Assembly (NCBI GenBank): GCA_001829155.1 | Contig: MIAO01000151.1 | Location: forward strand, 1 to 36,765 | Source of the DNA: Spirochaetes bacterium GWB1_36_13 | GTDB lineage: Bacteria > Spirochaetota > GWB1-36-13 | Length of the DNA: 36,765 nucleotides | Reading direction: 5' to 3' | Shown: piece by piece, positions 31,371 to 36,765 of the stretch | Layout of the letters: every line of letters starts with the position of its first letter | Numbering within the stretch: the stretch's first letter is position 1 | Position numbers and translations under genes: made by a program | Notes under the pieces: model-generated | The model's input: only the letters and a program-made list of their open reading frames with translations | What the model was told of the DNA's origin: nothing | The model's database searches: none

Positions 31371-33527
31371 ATGAAAATTAAAAATAGGTTTATTTTAACA
31401 TTCGGGGTTTCCACCCTCTTTCTTTTTCTTCTATTGGGTCTTTTTCTTTTTCTTTCTGTCCGGACTAAAATTCATAAAGAGCTGGAAAAAGAACTGAATA
31501 ATAAAATAGAAATGGTAAAAGATTATATCGAGAGCAATCTCAAAACAGGAATCAAAAATTACCTTCGGGGTATTGCGGAAAAAAGCAAAACTGATACAGA
31601 GATGTTTTATCAAGCGTTTTTTAATAAAGAAATCAAGGATGAAAAAGAAGCTCAAGACAAAGCTTGGGAATTTTTGAAAAAAATAACGATCGGTAAAACA
31701 GGATATATCTATATTTTGAATTCTCAAGGAATTCTTTTGAAACACCCGAAAGAATCTATTGTCGGAAAAGATATGAGCAAAGTGCCGAATGTAATCGAAC
31801 AGCTCAAAATGAAATCAGAAAAATCAGCTGGTTATATTGAATATATGTGGAAAAATCCCGGCGAAGAAAAAGAGAGGGCAAAGGCGCTTTATCAGGAATA
31901 TTTTGAAAAATGGGACTGGATCATTTCAGTTTCCTCTTATAAAGATGAATTTTCTAATCTGGTTGATTTGGAAAATTTACGGGCTGATGTTTCAAAAATC
32001 AGAATCGGAGACACCGGCTATCCTTTTGTTTTTGATGGAAATTTTGATTTTATCATTCACCCCAAGCTTCAGGGAAAAAACGGCAAGGATTTTCAGGATT
32101 CCAATGGCAAATTTTTTATGAAAGAGATAGGGGAAAAGAAAAACGGAAACCTTCATTATGACTGGAAAAATCCGGGAGAAGAAAAAGCCAAAGAAAAATT
32201 TTCATACTTCCGCTACATTCCTGAATTAGACTGGTATGTTGTTATTTCTTCTTATCTTTATGAGTTTTACAGTACGATTTATATTGTCAAAGATGTGTTG
32301 ATTATAGCCAGTATAATTTTTATCCTGATGTTTGCCGCATTGATTTTCTGGTCGGTGGGTTCTCTTTTGAAGCCGATTCATTCAATGAAAAACACTCTTT
32401 CTGACATTGCTCAGGGACAGGGAGACCTGACATACAGGATAGAAATTAAGAATGCGAATGAAATAGGGGAAATGGCGGGATTTTATAATTCCTTTGCGGA
32501 TAAAATAAAAACTCTGATTAAAAATATCAAGAACGAGAGCGAAAATATTGCGCAGACTGCCAATGACCTGGCTTCCAATTCGCATGAAAGCGCTTCCAGC
32601 ATCCAGGAGATCACCGCTTCTACTTCTTCTGTGCTTTCCAATATTCTCCGCCAGAAAGATAAAGTCATGACTTCTTCTAAAGAAATTGAAAGCATTTTAA
32701 CCGGTATCGGTGAAATCAACCGGATGGGCGATCAAATCGAGAACCAAATCGCTTCTGCATCCGCATCAATAGAAGAGATGGCAGCCAATATTGTCAGTTC
32801 AGCAAACATGGCGCATCAGGCTGATAATATCTCGAAAAATCTTGAAAATAAATCGGAAGAAGGAAAACAGTCGGTTGAAAAACTCAGCATTGCGATTGAA
32901 GAAGTAGCCAGAAACTCTGAAAATATTCAGGAAATGGTGAAACTGATCATGGATATCTCTGAGCAGACAAACCTTCTGGCAATGAACGCTGCTATTGAAG
33001 CAGCCCATGCCGGAGACTATGGGAAGGGGTTTGCCGTCGTTGCCGAAGAAATCAGAAAACTGGCTGATAAAAGCTCGAAAAGCGCAAAAGAAATTCAGGA
33101 AGTGGTGAGAAAAATCTCTGAGAGCATTTCTTATAACTTGGATATTTCTTCTAAAACAAGAGAAAACTTTACGATTTTAAAGAAAGAAATCGATCAGGTC
33201 AGAAACTCCAATCATGAAATTTCCTCTTCCATGGAAGAGCAGAAAACAGCGAATCAATCGATTCTGGAATCAATCAGCGCTTTAAACACTTATATTCATA
33301 CCATTGTGGATAAACTGAAAGAGCAGGTAAAAAAAGGTGAAACAATCGGCGGTTCTTTAAATGAACTGAAAATTATCAGCGAAGAGATTTCTACAGCGAT
33401 GGAAGAAGAAAAAAATGCCCTGCAGGATACAGCTGCATCGGCAGAACATATCAGCAACATTTCAAATGCTTTAAAAACAGCTTCAGATAAAATTAAAAAA
33501 GATTTTAACCAGTTTAAAATTGATTAA
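31371..33527 (+). CDS. Methyl-accepting chemotaxis protein with two Cache_2-type modules
   Basis: 718 aa. ATG 31371 is favoured over 31332 because AGGAGA lies just upstream and a membrane helix follows (RFILTFGVSTLFLFLLLGLF). The extracytoplasmic part (about 35-305) holds two similar Cache_2-like modules: KTGYIYILNSQGILLKHP with WDWIISVSSY, and DTGYPFVFDGNFDFIIHP with LDWYVVISSY. TM2 is at about 306-330, then HAMP (about 330-385), then the coiled-coil signalling domain with the canonical tip SEQTNLLAMNAAIEAAHAGD (about 525-545) and GFAVVAEEIRKLAD. A terminator follows directly. It should bind small molecules outside and signal to CheA/CheW, which are not in the window. Confidence 0.95.
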   Translation: MKIKNRFILTFGVSTLFLFLLLGLFLFLSVRTKIHKELEKELNNKIEMVKDYIESNLKTGIKNYLRGIAEKSKTDTEMFYQAFFNKEIKDEKEAQDKAWEFLKKITIGKTGYIYILNSQGILLKHPKESIVGKDMSKVPNVIEQLKMKSEKSAGYIEYMWKNPGEEKERAKALYQEYFEKWDWIISVSSYKDEFSNLVDLENLRADVSKIRIGDTGYPFVFDGNFDFIIHPKLQGKNGKDFQDSNGKFFMKEIGEKKNGNLHYDWKNPGEEKAKEKFSYFRYIPELDWYVVISSYLYEFYSTIYIVKDVLIIASIIFILMFAALIFWSVGSLLKPIHSMKNTLSDIAQGQGDLTYRIEIKNANEIGEMAGFYNSFADKIKTLIKNIKNESENIAQTANDLASNSHESASSIQEITASTSSVLSNILRQKDKVMTSSKEIESILTGIGEINRMGDQIENQIASASASIEEMAANIVSSANMAHQADNISKNLENKSEEGKQSVEKLSIAIEEVARNSENIQEMVKLIMDISEQTNLLAMNAAIEAAHAGDYGKGFAVVAEEIRKLADKSSKSAKEIQEVVRKISESISYNLDISSKTRENFTILKKEIDQVRNSNHEISSSMEEQKTANQSILESISALNTYIHTIVDKLKEQVKKGETIGGSLNELKIISEEISTAMEEEKNALQDTAASAEHISNISNALKTASDKIKKDFNQFKID

Positions 33528-33535
33528 CTGTTTTT

Positions 33536-33574
33536 CATGAGCAAGGATTTCAATCTTTTGCTCATGTTTTTTTT
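33536..33574 (+). terminator. Intrinsic terminator of the chemoreceptor gene
   Basis: CATGAGCAA and TTGCTCATG form a 9-bp stem with a 13-base loop, followed by eight T bases. The ORF-track start at 33537 is simply this hairpin's first arm. Confidence 0.92.
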
Positions 33575-33632
33575 GTTATCAAATAAAATTATACTATATT
33601 TTTTAAATATTATTTTAAAAAAGGGGATTCCA

Positions 33633-33950
33633 ATGAAACAAATGTTTGAACAGCTGATAAAAATTATTGAGAATGCAAATGGGGCAAGAGAAATCATCGA
33701 GACAGAATTTAAAAAATACTACGATATTAATAAACAGATGATTGAAGAATCAGCAAAAAAAATGGGTGAAAAAATGGAAGAGATGAAGAAAAATCTTCCA
33801 AATCCAAATGATTTTACTGTTATAATGGGCAAAATGTTTGAAGTGATGTCTGATATGGTAGGAGAAGAGAATTTTAAAAAAATGATGGAACTTCAGCAGA
33901 AATATCCTTTCTTACAGGAAGTCAGCAAAAAATTCATGCCTGGAAAATAA
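33633..33950 (+). CDS. Small helical protein (unknown)
   Basis: 105 aa when started at ATG 33633, which has AAGGGGA upstream; the longer track version begins inside the preceding terminator and is rejected. Predicted alpha-helical and Met/Lys/Glu-rich (MKQMFEQLIKIIENANGARE, GKMFEVMSDMVGEENFKKMM), soluble, with a conserved-looking end (YPFLQEVSKKFMPGK). No domain is recognised; the helical, Met-rich character is compatible with a scaffold or phasin-like coat protein. It has its own terminator and is probably monocistronic. Confidence 0.7.
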   Translation: MKQMFEQLIKIIENANGAREIIETEFKKYYDINKQMIEESAKKMGEKMEEMKKNLPNPNDFTVIMGKMFEVMSDMVGEENFKKMMELQQKYPFLQEVSKKFMPGK

Positions 33951-33966
33951 AAAACACTATTTTTGC

Positions 33967-33998
33967 CTCATCCCTGAATTCTCATGGGATGAGTTTTT
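33967..33998 (+). terminator. Intrinsic terminator after the small helical gene
   Basis: CTCATCCC pairs with GGGATGAG around an 11-base loop, followed by TTTTT. Confidence 0.9.
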
Positions 33999-34005
33999 CA
34001 ATCTA

Positions 34006-34299
34006 TTAAACTTCATTCAGCCATTTTTCAAGAATCTGAAAAGATTTTTCTTTATTTTCGATTTGACATTCCAAAGTAATGACACAATTCCCTTCAATTC
34101 CTTTTAAAGCAAAACAAGATTCGTATGTGCCGTGAAAAAAAGGTTTCAGCAGGCTGGGAAAATACTTTAAAATCATTTTTTTTTGAAGAAAAAAAATAAA
34201 TTGTTGAGGAACGGGTGAATCCAGAAGTATCTCATAAGTATCAAGAGGATCATCACAGGTCTGGCAGTTTTTGACTAAAAGAGTTTCAAGGATTTTCAT
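34006..34299 (-). CDS. Small protein of unknown function
   Basis: 97 aa, soluble, with several Cys residues (VKNCQTCDDP near the N terminus, ESCFALKGIEGNCVITLECQ centrally). The two N-terminal Cys form a CxxC pair, but no full metal-binding motif is visible. It lies downstream of flagellin on the same strand, separated by a terminator, and ends just before the convergent terminator at 33967. I cannot assign a function; weak ribosome site and short length make it a moderate call. Confidence 0.5.
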   Translation of the reverse strand: MKILETLLVKNCQTCDDPLDTYEILLDSPVPQQFIFFLQKKMILKYFPSLLKPFFHGTYESCFALKGIEGNCVITLECQIENKEKSFQILEKWLNEV

Positions 34300-34320
34300 A
34301 TCGGAAGTTTGAAATCATTT

Positions 34321-34355
34321 AAAAAAAGAGCACCCCGTTGGCGGGGCAGCCCTTT
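34321..34355 (-). terminator. Flagellin intrinsic terminator
   Basis: On the minus strand AGGGC-x-GCCCCG pairs with CGGGG-x-GCTCT, followed by seven T bases, right after the flagellin stop codon. Confidence 0.88.
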
Positions 34356-34357
34356 TA

Positions 34358-35218
34358 TTACCTGAGCAGCTGAAGAACAGCTTGGTTCTTCTGGTTTGCT
34401 TGCGCGAGCATAGAAGTTGCAGACTGACTGAGGATTGAGTTTTTAGAGTACTCAACCATCTGCTGAGCCATGTCTGTGTCTCTGATTCGAGATTCAGCAG
34501 CTTGCAGGTTTTCAGCAGCAATCATGATGCCTTTGGTTGCAAATTCAAGTCTGTTTTGGTATGCACCAAGGTCTGCTCTCTGTTTTGACAATCTTTTCAG
34601 TGCAGAATCTAAAACTCCGATTGCAGCATTGGATTTCTCAGGAGTAGAAAGAGAAAGAACTTCGTTTGTAGTAGTTTCTTTCAGTCCGAGACCTTTTGCT
34701 GTCATTGTTCCGATATTGACTTTTTCTCTTTGGTCCATGTTGGCTCCAATATGAAACCACATGCTTCCTGTAGCAGCACCGCCGGCAACTTGTTCAGCGT
34801 ATCGGCCTGTCAGCATGTTGAGTCCGTTGAACTGTGCGTGAGAAGCAATTCTGTCAACTTCATCGATCAGCTGAGAAACTTCAACTTGAATCTGCATTCT
34901 GTCTTCCGCAGTATAAATACCGTTTGAAGACTGAACAGCCAATTCTCGTACTCTCTGAACAATGTCTTGAGTGTTCTGAAGGTAACCTTCAGTGGTCTGG
35001 ATGAAAGAAACTCCATCCTGCGCATTTTGGCTTGCTCTGGTGAGTCCTCTGATTTGAGCTCTCATTTTTTCAGATACTGCCAATCCAGATGCGTCGTCCC
35101 CTGCTCTGTTGATCTTCATTCCTGAAGACAACTTCTCTAAGTCCTTCTGCAATCCAATGTCGTTTGATTTGAGCTGTCTGTTTGCATACATAGCGCTCAG
35201 GTTGTGATTAATAACCAT
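34358..35218 (-). CDS. Flagellin, spirochete FlaB type
   Basis: 286 aa, filament protein with intact D0/D1 ends and no variable central domain. N-terminal: [52 protein letters not shown]-terminal: [33 protein letters not shown]. The central [13 protein letters not shown] and [11 protein letters not shown] segment is characteristic of spirochete periplasmic core flagellins (FlaB). It has a very strong ribosome site (AAGGAGG, 7-base spacing), a leader with a hairpin, and its own terminator, consistent with high expression. The gene is divergent from the CBM48 lipoprotein-prmC unit. No other flagellar gene is in the window. Confidence 0.95.
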   Translation of the reverse strand: MVINHNLSAMYANRQLKSNDIGLQKDLEKLSSGMKINRAGDDASGLAVSEKMRAQIRGLTRASQNAQDGVSFIQTTEGYLQNTQDIVQRVRELAVQSSNGIYTAEDRMQIQVEVSQLIDEVDRIASHAQFNGLNMLTGRYAEQVAGGAATGSMWFHIGANMDQREKVNIGTMTAKGLGLKETTTNEVLSLSTPEKSNAAIGVLDSALKRLSKQRADLGAYQNRLEFATKGIMIAAENLQAAESRIRDTDMAQQMVEYSKNSILSQSATSMLAQANQKNQAVLQLLR

Positions 35219-35241
35219 AACACACTCCTCCTTGAAGTATT

Positions 35242-35265
35242 AAAGTTCCCCTCCTAGGAAACTTT
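35242..35265 (-). promoter_or_regulatory. Flagellin leader hairpin with GGA near loop (possible CsrA-type site)
   Basis: On the flagellin strand AAAGTT-x-CC pairs with GG-x-AACTTT, with TAGGAGG at the loop, about 25 bases upstream of the AAGGAGG ribosome site. A hairpin-displayed GGA plus a GGA in the ribosome site is the arrangement of CsrA-controlled flagellin leaders. Suggestive only. Confidence 0.35.
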
Positions 35266-35267
35266 TA

Positions 35268-35299
35268 TTATAGTCGTCTAAAGGAAACTCTAAACTTTA
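35268..35299 (-). promoter_or_regulatory. Possible flagellar sigma-28-like promoter for flagellin
   Basis: Minus strand carries TAAAGTTT (a perfect match to the sigma-28 -35 consensus) and, 13 bases on, GACGACTATAA (partial match to GCCGATAA, also TATAAT-like). It lies about 50 bases before the start codon. A second minus-strand ACCGATAT at 35352-35359 is an alternative. Confidence 0.35.
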
Positions 35300-35307
35300 A
35301 AAAAATA

Positions 35308-35334
35308 TTAATGATTTATGGAAATAACCGATAA
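35308..35334 (+). promoter_or_regulatory. Sigma-28-like promoter toward the CBM48 lipoprotein
   Basis: TTAA, a 15-base spacer and ACCGATAA match the flagellar sigma-28 consensus TAAA-N15-GCCGATAA at 3 of 4 and 7 of 8 positions. It points toward the gene at 35437. Confidence 0.45.
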
Positions 35335-35436
35335 AAATGAATTATACTGAAATATCGGTTGGTGGATTTTGAAAAATAAACTTTCTCTATCAATTAGATG
35401 GGTAATAAAATTTGTATAGAAATAAAGGAGCCTGAT

Positions 35437-35823
35437 ATGAAATTCTTTTTCTTTTTTCTGATTTCCGTCTTTTGTTTTTCCTGCCAGCCTTCTGTGAAAC
35501 CGGCTGCAGATTCAAAAGAAGTTAAAAAGAATGCCCCGGTTGTTGAAAAAACTTCCGAAAAACAGTATTCTTTTACCTATAAAGGAGAAGCGAAATCTGT
35601 TTTTCTGACCGGAAACTTTAATAAATGGTCTGTCGATCATCCTGAATACAAGATGACTGAGAAAGAAAAAAACGAATGGATAATAACGGTACCGGAATCT
35701 CTTTTAATAAAAGGAAAAAACGAATATAAATTTGTAGCGGACAGCGAATGGAAGATTAATCCTGAAATTCAGTCGGAAGAATCGGGTCTTTCAGGGAAAA
35801 TCAATATTCTTGTGATTCAATGA
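35437..35823 (+). CDS. CBM48/AMPK-type glycogen-binding-fold lipoprotein
   Basis: 128 aa from ATG 35437, chosen over 35398 because AAAGGAG lies just upstream and a lipoprotein signal follows at once (MKFFFFFLISVFCFSC; a relaxed lipobox with Cys at +1). After a charged linker, residues ~45-128 form a single early-set domain of the AMPK/CBM48 type: SVFLTGNFNKW, EWIITVPE, KNEYKFVADSEWKINPE, INILVIQ. Both family Trp positions (NKW and SEW) are kept, unlike the anti-sigma version at 6923. Carbohydrate binding or a structural role is possible. It overlaps prmC by ATGA and may be driven by a sigma-28-like promoter shared with the flagellin intergenic region. Confidence 0.8.
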   Translation: MKFFFFFLISVFCFSCQPSVKPAADSKEVKKNAPVVEKTSEKQYSFTYKGEAKSVFLTGNFNKWSVDHPEYKMTEKEKNEWIITVPESLLIKGKNEYKFVADSEWKINPEIQSEESGLSGKINILVIQ

Positions 35824-36659
35824 AAATAAAAAGCTTTATTGCCGAAAATGAAGAATTTATGAAAAAATCCGGGATTACAAATGCCCGGAATGAATTATTC
35901 TGGATATTGGAAGAAAAAATTTCTTTATCTAAAAAAGATATTCTTCTTTTTCCAGAAAAACAACTCTCTCAAGAAGAGCTTGCGCTTCTTATCCCTTTGA
36001 TTCAAAAACGCTGCCAAAGGTATCCTCTCCAATACATCTTGGGTAAATCGGATTTTATGGGTCTGGTTTTTGAAGTGGGCGAAGGGGTTTTGATTCCCAG
36101 ACCCGAAACAGAGCTCATCGTTGGCTACGGGATTAAAAATTTTCCAAAAAACGCTTTTATCCTTGAAATTGGAAGCGGTTCAGGCTGCATTTCAACGGCG
36201 TTAAAATATTTTCGCCCTGATTTAAATATTGTTGCGGTTGATATCTCAGAAAAAGCCCTTGAATATACCCTGAAAAACTCAGAAACAATTTTAAAGCAGA
36301 AAACTCCTTTTCAATTTTATCTTTCCGACTGTTTTGAAAATATTCCTCCCTTTCCTTTTGATGCAGTCATTTCCAATCCTCCCTATCTTTCTTTAAATGA
36401 TATGCAAATGATTGATCGTGAACTTTTATATGAGCCCCCTATCGCACTTTCCCCGGGAGAGGAGGGGCTTTCTGTCTATCAAAAAATTGCAAAAGCAAGA
36501 CCTGATTACCTGAAAGCAAGCGGTCAGATTGTTTTGGAAATCGGTTATAATATTGAAGAAAATGTAAAAAAGATATTTTCAGATTACCGGTTAGTCGAAA
36601 CGATCCGGGATTTCCAGAACATTGCCCGCACCCTTGTTTTTGAAGCTTCATGCAGATAA
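35820..36659 (+). CDS. prmC: Peptide chain release factor N5-glutamine methyltransferase
   Basis: 279 aa. Methylates the Gln of the GGQ motif in release factors RF1/RF2. The N-terminal helical domain ends with QRYPLQYILGKSDFMGLVFE and VLIPRPETELIV, both PrmC/HemK signatures. The methyltransferase core has the SAM-binding motif ILEIGSGSGCISTAL, the acidic VAVDISEKAL and the catalytic ISNPPYLS. The start overlaps the upstream lipoprotein stop. prfA, often adjacent, is not seen here. Confidence 0.94.
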   Translation: MKIKSFIAENEEFMKKSGITNARNELFWILEEKISLSKKDILLFPEKQLSQEELALLIPLIQKRCQRYPLQYILGKSDFMGLVFEVGEGVLIPRPETELIVGYGIKNFPKNAFILEIGSGSGCISTALKYFRPDLNIVAVDISEKALEYTLKNSETILKQKTPFQFYLSDCFENIPPFPFDAVISNPPYLSLNDMQMIDRELLYEPPIALSPGEEGLSVYQKIAKARPDYLKASGQIVLEIGYNIEENVKKIFSDYRLVETIRDFQNIARTLVFEASCR

Positions 36660-36688
36660 AACAGCTTCAAATCCGAGTGGAAAAAATC

Positions 36689-36756
36689 TAATCAGGCTGT
36701 CGATTATTGAAAATTAAGACTTATTATCATTGATATTTGTAAGTTTATCAGAAAAG
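36689..36756 (-). repeat. Dispersed repeat, inverted partner of 9034-9110
   Basis: TAATCAGGCTGTCGATTATT with GAA is the exact reverse complement of bases near 9088-9110, and CTTATTATCATTGATATTTG with TAAGTTTATCAGAAAAG matches the reverse complement of 9034-9069 with few mismatches. It also contains a diverged copy of the 23-bp repeat. It may continue past the window. Confidence 0.75.
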
Positions 36757-36765
36757 GTAATTGTA

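Noticed and set aside
33537-33632. N-terminal extension of the small helical protein in the ORF track
   Set aside because: It lies inside a textbook intrinsic terminator, and the internal ATG at 33633 has a proper ribosome site.
1-36765. tRNA or rRNA genes, CRISPR arrays, prophage or insertion-sequence transposase
   Set aside because: Looked for T-arm motifs, regularly spaced repeats and transposase or phage motifs by eye; none was convincing.

Overview
The window is AT-rich, densely coded DNA from a bacterium that appears diderm and motile. Diderm: there is a signal-peptide outer-membrane barrel protein ending in Phe and several lipoproteins. Motile: there are a flagellin and two chemoreceptor-type proteins. 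The flagellin is strikingly like spirochete FlaB (it carries the [13 protein letters not shown] segment typical of that group), so Spirochaetota, or a lineage carrying a spirochete-type flagellin, is the best guess; no rRNA or other firm lineage marker is present. TTG and GTG starts are common. TGA is a normal stop.

Layout. 1-3230 (+): a VanW-family gene cut by the window edge, a ribbon-helix-helix antitoxin with a decayed RelE/ParE-like toxin, a polytopic GT-C-like membrane protein and a GNAT acetyltransferase. 3358-4470 (-): a double-STAS protein and an RsbW-like ATPase (partner-switch regulators). 4539-7960 (-): a compact five-gene operon of ECF sigma factor, membrane-anchored putative anti-sigma factor with an exported glycogen-binding (CBM48/AMPK-type) domain, two small exported helical proteins and an outer-membrane barrel. 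8029-8820 (-): a DUF4382-like lipoprotein. 8821-9250 is a repeat-bearing intergenic region. 9251-15340 (+): a 2029-residue signalling protein fusing Ser/Thr kinase, AAA-type ATPase, TPR-like repeats, GAF, GGDEF, GAF and histidine kinase. 15378-18972 (-): mnmG, a lipin/App1-like HAD phosphatase and prs, with 4-base overlaps. 19168-20919 (+): PilZ protein, a small unknown and a dihydroorotate dehydrogenase. 21101-28488 (+): MASE3 histidine kinase, a 57-aa small protein, xseB, an amidohydrolase, two cNMP-domain proteins, a beta-carbonic anhydrase, a cluster of hairpins that may be a structured RNA, a 29-aa ORF overlapping a membrane protein, and a KAS III-like thiolase-fold enzyme. 28601-31267 (-): a chemoreceptor-like protein and pyrF. 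31371-33950 (+): a double-Cache chemoreceptor and a small helical protein. 34006-35218 (-): a small unknown and flagellin. 35437-36659 (+): a second CBM48-type lipoprotein and prmC.

How it fits together. Housekeeping genes (mnmG, prs, pyrD, pyrF, xseB, prmC) are interleaved with an unusually dense set of signalling genes: ECF sigma/anti-sigma, STAS/RsbW, two histidine kinases, one Ser/Thr kinase, c-di-GMP synthesis (GGDEF) and reception (PilZ), cNMP-domain proteins and chemoreceptors. The parts most worth following up are the sigma/CBM48/outer-membrane operon, the seven-module kinase, the overlapping alternative hairpins at 26357-26455, and three families of short dispersed repeats. One of these, a 60-bp GC-rich REP-like palindrome, is present in two identical copies, one of them running into the stop codon of a chemoreceptor gene.
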